Positions 1 through 13,400 of a DNA stretch of 64,000 nucleotides are shown piece by piece. This stretch comes from Mytilus californianus. Its lineage: Eukaryota; Mollusca; Bivalvia; Mytilida; Mytilidae. Below the pieces are notes generated by a model. That model was not told the origin of the DNA. It saw nothing but the letters and a program-made list of their open reading frames with translations, and did not search any database. The first letter of the stretch is position 1. Every line of letters begins with the position of its first letter. The DNA lies in NCBI RefSeq assembly GCF_021869535.1, contig NW_026262712.1, positions 50,078,884-50,142,883 on the forward strand, in the 5' to 3' direction. Position numbers and translations under genes: made by a program.

Positions 1-1890
1 AATATCTGGTGGCTGGCGATTAAATCATATAGATTTCAATCTCCATGAAGACTACTATCAGTTGCTTTCTGAAGTCGAGTGGTAAACATTTCAGCCACAG
101 TCAAGACGATAACATACTAGTATTTACAATTTAATCAATGGGATAGGCTATGTGTGCACAGTGGGTCGAATAGCACAACAAAAAAAACCCAAAAAAATGT
201 GTTTTGCACTGAACGAAGACTAGATAAAATAAATACAATCAATGAATGTTCGAATGTCGAGCTGATGTGATTGTGTAAAAAAAGCCACCCTTCCCCAATA
301 CGAGACTGGATAAGTTAAAGTCAATATATTTCTATACTGATTTGATCCTTGATGTGTATCCAGTATGCGTTGGTTGCCATGTTCCATAAAACTTCACAGC
401 GGAAACCGTTTGTGGTCGTTGATTAGTTTCAAATAGTTCTAATTTAAAAAGCAAGTCAGACCTCGTCTATTTCATTAATCATAGCAGTACTCAACTAATA
501 TTGAACTCGTATGATATATACCATGTTTATAATATTAATTGTCTTATTTGTCTTGATGATCTGTTTATTAGTAAACGGAAGAAGTAATTTACAGAAGTCT
601 ATTCGCTTAGTTTAATCAGTAGTGGATCAATGAACTAGTGAAAAGGGGATGTATTAATCAAATACTTATATTTAAGATATGAAAAAAGTAAAATCACAAA
701 AATACTGAACTCCGAGATAAAATCATAACGGAAAGTCAATAAGCAAATGGCAAAATCAAAAGCTCAAACACATTAAACGAATGGACAACAACTGTCATAT
801 TCCTGACTTGGTACAGGCATTTTCTTATGTAGAAAATGGTGGATTAAATCTGGTTTAATAGCTAGCTAAACCTCTCACTTGTATGACAGTCGCATATAAT
901 TCCATTATAGTGACAACGATGAAAGAGATATAAGGATAAGGAGATAATCAGCAGAATTTACCGGGTCAGCAACATAACAAAAAATATTAACATACATTGA
1001 CATCCATTGACTCTTTGCGAAATTGAAAATGCAAAGTCTATCTGATTTTTTGTTTGGTTTGCTTGAATTCATAAATTCACATACACTTCTACAAACAAAA
1101 AAATGCACTTTGTAGTCTAATCAATATCCGGAAGCTGAAAAAGTTCCCTATTCTAGCGATCCCTACCATACATTATATAGTAAGTGCCATCTCCGCCTAG
1201 TATAGACTCTGCAAGGCCTGGCTAGAAAACCTAAAACAGTTCTGGATCTTCATAACTTCGACTTGTTAAGACAAGTAGGCTTATTTCCGAAGTACAAATG
1301 TGTGTGTATTTCTTGCAAAATGAAAAAAAACATAATTCACAAAGGGCAGCAACTGAAAGCATTAAGAAATGCATCTAGTTAAACCATCTAAGTGTATCCT
1401 TGTCATTCTTTTAAATGTGTCTCCACGATAGTTTAACTTACCAGTTTCGAATGTGAGCGCTCACATAGTGAGCTCATGTTCCTTAAATTTTGTTTACGTG
1501 CAACAACAGGGGGAGATATGACTAAATGGATTAGCACGGATACCTTGTTTGTGTTTATATGATAGTTAAGACTTTTGCTCGCAGACTTCAACGAAAAATT
1601 ACGGTGATGATGACGTATGGCCGTTTAAGTTCAAATGGCAAATTAAATGCACATTCAAGACGAGAACATGATAATGTGATATGACCATAATTTAGACCTT
1701 ACCTTGTACTAGACGACACACTAAGCCTGACTCCTAATTTGCTCTTTTACAACAAAAAAAAAACAGTCAACAGGTAGACATGTCCGCCTACGCTGACACA
1801 TTTTTCTGCCTCCGAGTCGACCAGTCTTTGTCCTTACTCCTAAATGCAGAGTGCATAGCGGAGCGCCAGCAAATATGTATTTTCAAATAT
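1..1890. other. Non-coding flank, nothing recognised
   Basis: AT-rich sequence with frequent stops in all frames. The only sizeable open frame (905-1108, minus) has no recognisable domain and ordinary non-coding composition. I see no repeat boundary, RNA gene or promoter here that I can support. Confidence 0.5.
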
Positions 1891-1894
1891 TTGG

Positions 1895-1975
1895 TTTGAC
1901 CCCGTCAGATTCGAACCCACAGCCTTCCGCACTCAGGGGGAGCACGGTACCAAAAGACTACGAGGCAGTAAAAAA
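1895..1975 (-). repeat. tRNA-derived SINE-like fragment
   Basis: On the minus strand the stretch carries GGGTTCGAATC, which matches the pol III B box (tRNA T-arm), preceded about 40 bases upstream by an A-box-like stretch around TTTTGGTACCGTGC. I cannot fold a full cloverleaf, and there is no clean acceptor stem. It reads as the head of a tRNA-derived SINE or a decayed tRNA rather than a working tRNA gene. Confidence 0.35.
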
Positions 1976-2087
1976 ATAAAACAAATTGTGTAAATCATAT
2001 GTTTACAATTTGTTATGTTACTACCCTAATGACCTTAATTTAAACTTAGCGTTTATTTAAAATTATTTTACAAAATGTAATTATATG

Positions 2088-2235
2088 CATTTATTTCCCG
2101 TGCCGGTGGGAGATATGAAAATTTGTTCACCCAAGAATATACATATTTCACGAGGGCTCTGCCCGAGGGAAATATGATTTTTCGAGGGTGAGCAAATCTT
2201 CATATCTCCCGAGGCAAAGGGAAATGAATGTTTTA
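2088..2235. repeat. Foldback (hairpin) element
   Basis: Two arms of roughly 40 bases are imperfect reverse complements. The left arm has GGTGGGAGATATGAAAAT and TTTGTTCACCC. The right arm has GGGTGAGCAAATCTTCATAT and CTCCCGAGG. A middle of about 60 bases separates them. This is a short foldback MITE. A shorter inverted pair, TTATTCCACTG near 2231 and CAGTGGAATAA near 2619, may mark a second, overlapping element. Confidence 0.5.
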
Positions 2236-2801
2236 TTCCACTGCCTATGCTTTGTTTACTATCTATACATTAAATATTATTTTGCATACATTTTTTTTCT
2301 TATCCGCTTGTTTTTGTAAGTCAAACTAAACACGAGATACCTAAGGATCAAAATTTAATTATAAGTCTTTTTGTTTTATCGTCTGTAATAAATTTGAACA
2401 TGATAATGATTTTTGCTATCGCTATTTTAAGAAGAATAAGAAGTTCAAAACGTTATGTACATTAACCGCGCGTAACGTCGCACGAAGTAATCCCGACATT
2501 TCAGAGTCATTTCAGAGGGGAATATGATCCTCAGAATGGAATATGAAGATTTGTTCAATGACACGTGGGATAGTCTCAACCAATCAAATATTGATTAAAC
2601 TATCAATATGTTTAAACAGTGGAATAATTATAGTTATCAAACATTCCTTCTTTAAATGATAGAATACACATGCTGTGAATAGGACTCGATGTATTGTGCA
2701 TATCACACGCTAATTAATCGATACTTATAATGTACAATCATGTGATCAGATTATATTATATATACTAAGTATTTTCTCCGTGGTGTTAAGAAGATAACAC
2801 A

Positions 2802-3131
2802 TAGGTTTGAGCGCTCACAAACATGTTTTAAACTGCCACATTCTTGATGTGCCTGTTCCTAGTCAGGAGCCTGAAATTCAGTGGTGTCGTTGGTTCATAT
2901 CTGTTATATGTGACTTTCGTAGTTTGTGTTGTTATAAATTATACCGTTTGTTATCTAGTTTAAATTGTTTCGCATTTATTATGTCGGGGCCTTTTATAGC
3001 CGACTATACGGTGTGTTTTTTCCTCATTTTTGAAGGCCGTACGGTTGTCTATAATTGCTTACATTTACTTCATTTGAACTATGGTGGATAGCTGTCTTAC
3101 TGGCAATCATACATGTTTTTGTACCATATCT
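2802..3131 (-). repeat. Dispersed mussel repeat, family G, reverse copy
   Basis: On the minus strand this reads like the family found forward at 46556 and 53757. It begins near the motif GAGATATGGTAC, continues through a CTAGTTTAAA-like middle and the phrase close to GACTTGGGACAGGCACAT, and ends at AACATGTTTGTGAGCG. It is diverged and truncated. The small open frames in it are accidental. Confidence 0.6.
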
Positions 3132-3239
3132 CTTTATATTTAATATAAATAAGTATCATTCATACCAGTCGTACTGTAATATAACTCTTCAAAAACTGGA
3201 TTTGAAACTAAACACAAATAGGCGTATAGCGATTTAATA

Positions 3240-4760
3240 TAAATACAGAGGTACACATAACAAATTTCTATGTTCAAATTATTATTATTGATCTATGATG
3301 TAACATACCTAGTGATGCAACTACCTAGATATTATTCAAAAGCCATAAAAACGGCCGTATTTTGGAAGTTGAAATTAAGTAAAACTGGCATGCATCGCCA
3401 TAATATTATCTTTTATTAGTATAAATGACTTGAAAAGACCACATACAATTACTATTATCTGGAAGTAAAACACTCTTTTTCGGTTTTGAGCTAATTTTAG
3501 ACTGTTTTCAACTCAAGGTATACATACTTTATTAAATCAAGATTAACCAGCGTACACAGATATTCATGGTGTATTTACTGATATATATATTTCTCACGAC
3601 AAAACAAGCTGATATTACAAATAAATGTTCATGAAAATATTTTAATAAGAGATTTAATCGTTGTAATATCAATATATATGAAGCGATTGCACTCGATAAC
3701 GCCAGCGTATTTATATGCAGTGAAGAGTGTTTAAAAGAACAATCAGAAATTGCCATAGCATAACTTAGGATTCCCTTAAGGTCGTCCTTGTAAAAATTAA
3801 GGATGACGGAATGAAATTATATTCTCATAAGCTTATTTACACAATTACAAAAATAATAAGTTTTTTTTTTTAAATAGAACAATGATAGTGCAATGTTCAG
3901 TGCATGTGGTTACACTAGAATACTTATGTCATAATCTCTGAGGGCATGCAGCATTTGATTTTTGGTGTTTTGTTTTGTTTGTTTTGTTTTTGACAATGGC
4001 CCTTTTATTGATCTTTCCAACACCAGAAGGACGATACAAACCACAAAATACATTCTATGCCAAAAGAATGATTTGTGAGTGCATTTTACATATATTTGAC
4101 AATCGCTTTCCCTATTATGTTTACAAGATAACTGAAATGTAAAAGAGCCTCCAGTTTTGGCGTCTGTAGTAAGTGGAAAATTGTGTTTTAGATTTCTTTT
4201 TCGGTATGGAAAAGGGCACTGATTTCGGGGAAGACATCTATTGCCATTAGTAATGCATGCGTCATACTGTCTACAAAATAACCACGATAAAGAAAATGAT
4301 TAAATTCGGGTTTTATCGTAAAAACATTTGGAAATTCGCAAGGGCATCTTAAACCATGTTTGACAACCGGTTGATTTTTCAAGCTTCGGCAGTAACTTAG
4401 TGAGCGGGGCAAAATCAGTGGTATGCCAAAAAATTAACGAAAGACCTTGCGATGATTCATTTTCGTGTTGAATTCGTATGTCCATGCTGCTTTTCGTAAG
4501 GTTATCGTTGGGACATCTTGTCATTTCGTGTCATCTTCGTCTGTACTTCGTGAGATCATCGGTGCATTTTTCGCCTCACAAAGACAATACGAAGGAAACA
4601 GGAAGCTGCCCAATTGTCTTAGAATGCAACACGACTACATGAAGCCCGTGCAATGCCGTCGTGTACTCATTGCATTATAATTATTATAATACGATGACAT
4701 CGAGATGGGAACAAGGTGTCGGCGAAGACAGTTTATTTTCAAAAGGGTTAATCTTTGCTG
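3240..4760. other. No gene recognised
   Basis: Short open frames on both strands (for example 4188-4412 and 4300-4524 minus, 4465-4680 plus) overlap each other, lack recognisable domains and look accidental. The stretch at 4190-4700 is less AT-rich than its surroundings and may be the relic of an element adjoining the Penelope-like fragment that follows. Confidence 0.4.
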
Positions 4761-4769
4761 CTTATCAAT

Positions 4770-5660
4770 CGATGTTTTGGTACATTTTCCCAGAACTTCT
4801 CTGATCTATTTTCAACAACATAATAACGTATTTCATTTTAACGAAAGAAATCCCTGCGTTACTGAAACCATTATAACACCAGGGTTTTCGATATCACAAA
4901 CAAGTCAAAACACTTACTAGTACTCAATTTTATCATCGGTACAAGGATATCATACGTAAGTATATATCAACATGCAGACATCTTATACGTTCAGGTATTT
5001 CACATCCAATCTTATATGGTGATATTCTTAACAAAGCATAAAAATATCGACATTCACCTCAAAAGCTAACCAAACCTTAATCAGACTTATTCAGAAGGGA
5101 TATAGTTACGATACTGTTGTCAGGTAATTAAAGATGGCATATTTTGGTATTAATATTGATTCACTCATAGGGTTTTTGCATTGGAAATAAACTCATTTAT
5201 TCTAAAACCAGTTGTTGGCATGGTACGGGTAATGTTCTTCTCGTATATTTTACGATTGTATGATACTAAACCCCTAACGGGTGGGATTGTGCTTGATTTT
5301 CATATGATGAAGACATTATCTTTCAATCATTTTAATTGAGGTTTGGAGCTGGCTGAGTTCTACTGTGCGTATTGCTGTGTTTTTGTTTATTCTACATTTG
5401 GTAGAGGCATACACCTTATCGCTATTTGTCCACCATTACTGGACACCGCAAAGGTTCCCGTAAAATTGTGACGTCACAATAGACAATATCTGACGCCACA
5501 ATGGAAAAGTGATTGTTGTATGACGTCGAAAGATTAACCGGCACAGATTCTCGGATCAAGCGGAACAGATCTCCAAATAGCGATAAGGTGTAAAGGGGAG
5601 GGTAGAGATCTCAGAAAACAAGTTTAACCCCGCCATGTTTTTGCGCCTCTCCCAAGTCAT
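4770..5660 (+). pseudogene. Decayed Penelope-like element, C-terminal codons and 3' tail
   Basis: The translation follows the C-terminal part of the reverse-transcriptase protein encoded at 35600-36739 (minus) residue for residue over stretches such as YKDIIRKYISTCRHLIRSG, with stops and shifts. The non-coding tail matches 35190-35600 in reverse. The copy is old. A 179-bp MITE has been inserted into its tail (5412-5590). Confidence 0.75.
5412..5590. mobile_element. MITE with TA target duplication
   Basis: Perfect 17-bp terminal inverted repeats (CACCTTATCGCTATTTG) are flanked by TA on both sides. The empty site can be inferred from the other Penelope-like copies, where TAGAGGTATA runs straight into GGGGGAGGGT. 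A TA duplication and this size fit a non-autonomous element of a TA-targeting DNA transposon group such as Tc1/mariner. There is no coding capacity. Confidence 0.75.
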
Positions 5661-7187
5661 GAGTTTGTCTTTTACAAGTGAACAGAATTATTTTGAGATT
5701 AAAATACAACAAATTTCAATACGATTGTGATAATATGAACTGTACCAAGTTAATTGCATCAGATGCGTATTTCGACGATTAATGTCTCTCCAATGATGCT
5801 CAAGGCCAAACAAACTTTGAGGAACTGATTTAGACAAAATTTTCACTGATTTTTTTTCTCATTATTTCGTTCATTGATAGCGATTTTTCTATCTACTTTT
5901 GAAAGTGCATCATTCATATCACCTACTATAATTCATGTGGCAAAATTTGGGGTAATTTGCTAATTTGCATAGCGGCCATTTTGCCTTATCATGACGGCAG
6001 CCATTACAATAGGATTATATAAGCCCTTTTAATAAAAATGCCAGTATGCAAATACCTATGTCGAATGAACAATTTGTTCGCATATAGGTGAATTGTACAT
6101 GTTTTTAGGCTTCTGTCCGTGTACAAATGGACATTGTCTACTCTGAAATCTTTCGGCCTTTTAAGTTTAAAAATCGGAAGCGTAACCATTGTGTAATTGC
6201 TATATAAGATCAAATAAAATGACGTAAAATCGTAAAATAGCAAGATTCAAAACAGAAATACACATGCAAGAAGATATTGTTCATGATTTGTTCGCATATA
6301 GGGAAACACCTTGTAGGTTGAATTTAAAGTTAGATAACTTTTAACTTACCTGCTTTCTTAAGTTTTCGGCCAAATTCTTTTAAAAACATGATGATTTCAA
6401 CCTTCCTATTTCGTAAAAAGTCAAATTTTAAGCATTTTCCCTTAGAATTACAAAGCATTTTTGTAAATATCCGCCAAAGGAAGTTTTTAAAAATACATTA
6501 GTTTTAGATACATGACGGAAACGGACTGGATTATCCGCAAATCTATAATAAATTATATTTTTAATCTTAAGCTAAGGGAAGTAATTTGATCAAAAGGAAC
6601 AAAGTCACGTGGTGAAAATGATTTAAATAAAGTACCTTTGATTTTGCCATATGTACAGTTCCAATTACATAATAACTTATGAAATCAACCAGTTTTGTTT
6701 ACGGTCAGTTTCTATGTTTCCTTCGTAAATATTGGCAGGCGTTAACATGATATTTTCTGGTTCTTGTTTAACATAATAATAATCTTTTGAATGTATCTTT
6801 GTTTTCGTTTATTACTTTTTATTTTAGTCTTTAATCAACTATAATCACAAATAGTAACGTCGTCATTTCGAGGACCGTTAAGTACATGAACATTAATTAT
6901 AACTATTCTCAAGTTGTATTTGTGGTGAGGATTGTTTGGATTTTGAAATGCATACAAATGTACAAATGCATATGTTTATCATGTATACAAAACCTATAAT
7001 ATAACTTACGTTTTTCATTCGTGGTAAGAAAAATCCGTTCTGCGTTCATTGTATTACGTATGTGAAGCGGGGTTTGCTTTTTTACCTGTCTGTGTAAATG
7101 TATGACACCGGATACCATATGGTAGCACTCGTCGCTTGTCCTTTACTAGTTCAAATGCTTGGTTCAGTTACGTATTATTTTTTTTAG
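5661..7187. other. Upstream region of the GTPase/death/CARD gene
   Basis: No coding exon is recognised here. The sequence is AT-rich, with two short direct repeats of TTTGTTCGCATATAGG near 6070 and 6285. A polypyrimidine tract and AG at 7186-7187 look like a splice acceptor, so an untranslated or further coding exon probably lies upstream, but I cannot place it. Confidence 0.35.
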
Positions 7188-7202
7188 GAAATTCAACGAA
7201 AT

Positions 7203-7454
7203 ATGAAACAGTCACATTTAGATATTGCGACACAACTGGCAACTGACTTAATGGGAAGTATAAACCTTCTGATTGTTGGAGATTCATGGTGTTGGAAGTC
7301 AACATTAATATTTTCAATGACAAAGACTGATTTCATATGCACAAGGGAAGAACACTCTAACGAATGCTACTGGTCGACATACGAAGAATACAAATTAAAC
7401 ATCAAGTTCCGTGGTGCTGATATTATAGTTAATTTACAAGATAGAGTAGGATTG
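7203..7454 (+). CDS. Exon 1: N-terminal half of Rho-like GTPase domain
   Basis: Encodes residues 1-84. The start ATG has A at -3 and follows a probable acceptor (AG at 7186-7187), with no stop between, so the protein could extend upstream. Residues 22-35 align with the Rho/Rac P-loop. The motif reads GDSWCWKS where Rac-type proteins have GDGxxGKT, so the glycine before the lysine is tryptophan. The exon ends in DRVGL, the position of the family's DTAGQ. The donor is GTAATA and the phase is 0. The key nucleotide-contact residues are altered, so this domain may bind nucleotide poorly or not at all. Confidence 0.7.
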
Positions 7455-10400
7455 GTAATACTAATCAACATAATTTTTATAGCCTAGTATGAAATTAGAA
7501 GTAATGAGTCCTTTGTTCTTGTAATCGGCTACAATCGCAAATTCCTGAAGTTTGGTAATTATTGTTAGATAAATGTCCTTAGAAAGGATCGAATATTGCA
7601 TTATTTAATTAATAAAATCACTTATAACAATTCAGGAATATGACAGTTGTTATCAAATAATTTGTTTCTATGTATGTTGTCGTTTGTTTTTGTTGCACTT
7701 CAGTGTTTCTGTTGTTCCGTTGTTTTCCTCTTATAGTTGATGTGTTTACCTCGGTTTTAGTTTGTCACCCGGATTTGTTTTCTCTCAATCGATTTATGAC
7801 TTTTTAACAGCGGTATACTACTGGTGCCTTTATTGATAGCCTGACCTAAAACTATTTCGATGTATAACTGATTTAAAAAACATAAAGTGCCATCCATTCG
7901 GTTGGATTCATTTTAAAATTTGTACAAAACTTTTGCCAAACTTAGGCTGAGTGATCTTAAGGTTATTAAGTATAATGATAGGAGTGTCTTATTTGAATTA
8001 TTGTCCTTAATGATTAATTTTACGCATTATTTTGTGTTTTTGGCAAATATCTTGAAAACTATGATATATCGAGAGAAACTGTAATATTTTTTTTTTTAAT
8101 TAGAAACTTCTAAACATAGGTCAATAATATTTGGCAGATGTTAGTATAGTATTGACACATCTCATTTCAGTAGATTGTATTTGCCATGCCCGTCAGTAAC
8201 ATGTATGCTTCATTGTCATTTGCCTTGCTGCTTATTCGGAATTCTTTTCTAGTTTTCCTCGGTCTTTAAATTGATAGGATAACAGTATAAACGTACCATA
8301 TATTAGCCGAAAAAATGCAGTGAATTAATATTTTATGAGATTTGATGTACGCCTTTGCAATGTGTTGATAGATAAAAACATTTCAGGAAGAATTCCATCC
8401 ATTTGTATCAGGGAGTTATCAATTAATGGATGTGGTACTTGTGGCTTTCAACATCTTTAATCCTGCCTCCTTTGCAAACGTTGATGCGAAATGGCTTCCA
8501 GAACTATATCATTACAAGAGGAATGTACCACGGATTCTAGTTGGTACACAATCAGGTATAAATCTTTGTTGTCTAAAGACAATAGTCATAATTTCATAAT
8601 TTCTGAATAAGAATACCGGATAGGAATGACAGGATAGGCAGTTATTAGTTTCCCCAGAAGTGCTTCCCTTTTAAAAAGACAATAATGGACAAATAAAGAA
8701 ATTGACCATATGAACTAATTCTTTATATTTCATCCCTATCATGACAACGATCAGATGCAAAAAATTCTAAATTTTCAAAAATTAAAATTATTAGATATTT
8801 CAAAGCATTTTCTCTTACCTTTCAATAATTTGCAAAACATAGCTATGATCACTCATCATAATTGTATCAATTCATTTAACATAAGAGGCTGTCAAACTAA
8901 AACCAACCCGATTGAATGTCAAAATCAAACTTGCCCTCCATTTTGTCACCTGTACATGTAACATAAATACAATTTTGAAAAGTATTGGTAAAACGGATCT
9001 CAAATTATTTCACTGAATTAGCTGGGGCCGTCTTACCTCAGTTCAACCCCAAATTAATAATCTGATTGTTTTGTCTTAATTCTTAACATGTTTTATTCCT
9101 TAACATGCTTAAGTTGAAAATGTGTTTAGGATTTAAAAAGTGTTCAGGATTGTGTTTTTTATATGAACATGTTTAAATGTCAATAGGAAGAAAAATGTAC
9201 TCAACTATTAGTTACGTTACTCATTTTATACCTGAACTTGTATTTCTTCTAAAAAAATCATGATTTACTCTCAATGTTTTCATGACAATGCATTATTTAA
9301 GCATGTTAAAGTAGTTAACAACAAGAGATTTATGAATGCGTGGGACCATGTTATGATTAAAGTGCTGTGATTCTGTTTGGCAGTCTAATCACGAAAATAA
9401 ATGAGTTCTCCATTGAGTGTACTTCATCCCACGGGAAATATCTACCACTCTTACTGAAAGTTATATTTTGATTGAAATTGAAATGACACTTTTTTTCAAA
9501 CATAATAACAATCAAAATATCACGGCATGTACCAATTGCTAGATAGTAACATATATGAAAATAAGAAGATGTAATATGATTGTTAATGAGATAACTATCA
9601 AACACTAAACATGACGTGCATGTAAGCAACTATAGATCACTGCACAACCCTCAATAATGAGCAAAAACCTTATCATATTGTCAACAGTTTTGAAATTAAA
9701 TTTATAGCAAAAAGGGCAAACGTCACCTTTTCAGAAGCCAATTTTCAAAGAAACAAGGAAGGTTGATCAGAGTTTGAGCAAGCACAATTTGTGTTTTCTG
9801 AACTGACAACAGATTCATTTACTTTATAGTATAGAACTCACAATACCTTTCCATTAGCATGAATTTATGACACAGCTAGTATTCATACTCTTTGCAGAGC
9901 TTGATACTCCCCACCCCTTTCCCTTAAATAAAAATGAGCCCTTTCTGCTGAAACTTATGCCCGTTTTCTGCAAATCAAAATACCGTTAAATTGTGTATGG
10001 CTAGTACAAGAACAATACACTAAGCCTTATTCATGGTTGAAATGGACAGGGTAACGTATGATGATCATGGAACTTTATTCAAAATTTAGCAACACATTTC
10101 TCGTATGTTCATCCCATTAGCATCCTTGATTGCTAATAATTGTTGTTGAAGACAATTATGAATTTTGAAAAGTAAAATTTGCACTGAACGATCTTTTGAT
10201 TGATTGAATGTTTTTGCACAACGTTCAGTAACGAATAGTTCATGCATATTCAAGACGAGCATTATAGACAACCACAATTTATAAATGTATATCTAAGAGT
10301 CAAACAGAGTTTGAGGTTCAACCTCTTGAATAAAATATTCTAACCTTCCGCTCAGAATTGTTGTTTGTCAAATCCGTGTAGCTTAATTACACCTTCACAG

Positions 10401-13400
10401 TAAACCCAACAGCTCTCCCTTGTCAATCACGATCGAAGACTTTGATAACGGTGCGTAGATTTTGGTAAAAAAGAAATAAAAAAGACTTTTGCACGGGATG
10501 CGGGAATACATTTCTGAATATGTAAATGAGTTAACACATTTGCATTATTATTCTAAATTTGTCATTTATTTTGAAAGCAGGGGCGTTAAAATATCCTTCT
10601 GGCAAGATAGACATGGATATTTCCCTGCCACCGTCTTGTCAATTGGTTATAAATCCTGAATTAGATTGTAAAAATGATTAATATACAAATACAAATGCAC
10701 GTATGTGCGTCCAGGTATATAGTAAAAAAACAAGTTTCGAAAAAACATCAAACGGATTATACCCAAAAGTGTTTCGATACAATAAAATAATACCGGATCC
10801 TGATACAAAAAGCAGATACATTTTCAGGTTTACTTAAGATTATAACCAAAACAAATTAATATGATGATAATGAGCAAGTGAATTGACTGTTTTCTTCCGT
10901 ATCCGTTTTTTTTTTTGTTCAACCAAAATGACAAAACATGCACCTAACAAAGCATTACATTAAAGAATTTTTCGCCCGACATCGTTCAGCTGCGGCGTTA
11001 CAAAGTGATCACTTCCAAAGGTGTGCGTCGTCGTCCGGGTTAAACTTTGTTAATCCGAAGCTCCTTGATAACGTATCGCTTCTACAAGATATAATTGTGT
11101 ACTATCTATCTATCTAAATATTCCCTTTGTCCTGATTGATTCGTGGGTTTATCTTACCAAAATATGGATATAGCCAATTCTGCTTATATCTGCTTGGAGA
11201 CATCAGACGACTTACGACTTGTGACTTCCTAATTTGTTTCATTAATGATTCACATTTTTAGTGTTTGTCCTTTTATTTTTCTGTTTTGGAAATGTTTTGG
11301 TGGATATTTAATGAAGATTACATAACCATCACAACTATCATACTCGAAATACAATTAATCCTAGACAGGGTATGCAATACATTAACAAACAAACTACATT
11401 GTACATTAAGTAATGCAAGGTAAATATTATATAAAGAGATAATTGACGAATATGGACTTGCATTTCGCAACTCCATGGATTACTTAATAAAGCCTTTATA
11501 TTTCACATATTGCCTGAATCTTGCATGTTGATGTCACAACAGTCAATTCAAAGTGCCTTTGTCCGTCCGTAATTGAAACCTCAGGTGTTTGAGGCATGAA
11601 CTCTTTTTCCCCACTGTCAAGATAATTTTTTTTTTAATTTCTCCTAATTTCGAATTATTTTTTCACTTAATTCATGTGTTCTTGCTCAATTCCATACGAC
11701 CGTGGAACAACAGCTGTTCATACTTGCTGTCCCTCTATTCTTATTTTCTATATAAGAATAGAGAGACAACATATATAAGCTACTGTTATTGTAAACAGAA
11801 ATTGATACTAATTTAATAACCAAAAGTGATTTAAACTTTTTAAGTAATTTTAATTTACTCAAAAATGAAAGAGAGAAAGAAAGAGAAGAGTTTTCAATGC
11901 CCCTAGATCCTTTGCTAAAATCATTTGACTTCTTATTGAACGGTTCATATTCAATGTAGGTATTTTTTGAAGTTGTATTCATAAATTGAAGTCGACGTAT
12001 TGGGTTTCGTAAAGGACCATGAAAAAATGCTTCAATTTCAAATTCACTTTATCTAGTTAGTCATGTAACAAATATAACCAAATGATTAAGTACGTCAAAA
12101 TTTCATTTTTAGAAACACTCAATTTATGACTCCTTGAATGGCTAATGAAATTTACAGTAAAGGAAATTTTGAAACGTTCATCGTATTAAATACCCGGACC
12201 ATACGCGTATGGTCCAAATACTCGCTTAGCCTAGATCAGATACAAAACATATTTTTTTAAGTTTTGAGTTTGGATCAAGCTGGTTAAAATCAGAATAATG
12301 GTTTTCAATCTTACCTATAAGAGAATTTCGAATATTGTTACTATTTCAAAATAAACAAAAATGTTTCTTATCTTCTCAGACTTAACAAACTTCATATATA
12401 CTATGTTCTTGGAACTTTCTTGTATAGACCTTATTCGAGTTCCAAGTTGTGGTCATTTTCAAAGATATATAGTATAAGATTGTACTTCATTTATTTTATC
12501 ATGTATTTTAGATACTTAACTTATTCTTAATCAATAATGGTAACACCAATGAATGAATGAGGTGATAAAGGATACAGCTAATGTGATCATTTGTGAAATT
12601 AGAGAACTACCCAGAATCCCGATAAGAGGAATCAGTGAATGAAGCAACTATTTTGAGAAGTATTTCATTATCATACCGAACTGTCTCATTTTTTAATTTC
12701 TCTTTCCTTTATTTCTTAGATTTGCGTTATGATAACACTGTTTACGGTGAACGTCAAAAAAGATATCAACCTGTAGAGCAAAAAGATATAGAAGCTCTTT
12801 GTAAAAGAAACAATGTGGAATACTTTGAAACTTCCGCTATGACAGGAGGTGGGGTAGAAGCATGTTTGTTAGCAGCTGTGAGTATCCTAATAGAAATCAT
12901 TTATTATTTGTGTGTGCAAGACTATGTTTATTCACTTATATCACACGTCTTATCAATCTGTAGAACATTATTAGATTTGGACCATTAAACCACCCCCTAG
13001 CCTGGAACAGTGGTGTAACAGTACAACACAACAACAAGCTATAAAAATCAGTCGAATAGGGCTTAACTCATCAGATCGATACATGCAGAAATCATCTATC
13101 GAAACCATACCGGACGTGGCAGCGTATCTATACATCCCACAACAAAAAGGACACCAAGTATAGACCAGATAGTACTCGCAGTTACTGACAGCTAGTTCAA
13201 AGTCAATAACAACAAATGAAAAAAAATCATGTATCTAAGACTACAATATCAATCAGTACACATCCAACATCCAATGGATTTAGTGTGAAGACGTCATCAA
13301 CAGTCAGAGAAAAAAATGACCTTGTGCAATGCACAAATATAGGTAATCGACAGTTATTCATTTAATATAATTGTAGAGTGATAGTGATAAGGCCGATTCA

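Noticed and set aside
2806..3237. Open frames 2807-3091 and 3055-3237 as small secreted or membrane proteins
   Set aside because: They lie in a reversed copy of dispersed repeat family G, and their hydrophobicity reflects base composition.
12878..12988. C-terminal extension of the Rho-like ORF to 12988
   Set aside because: It begins with a good GTGAGT donor and loses Rho similarity at that point. It is intron sequence.
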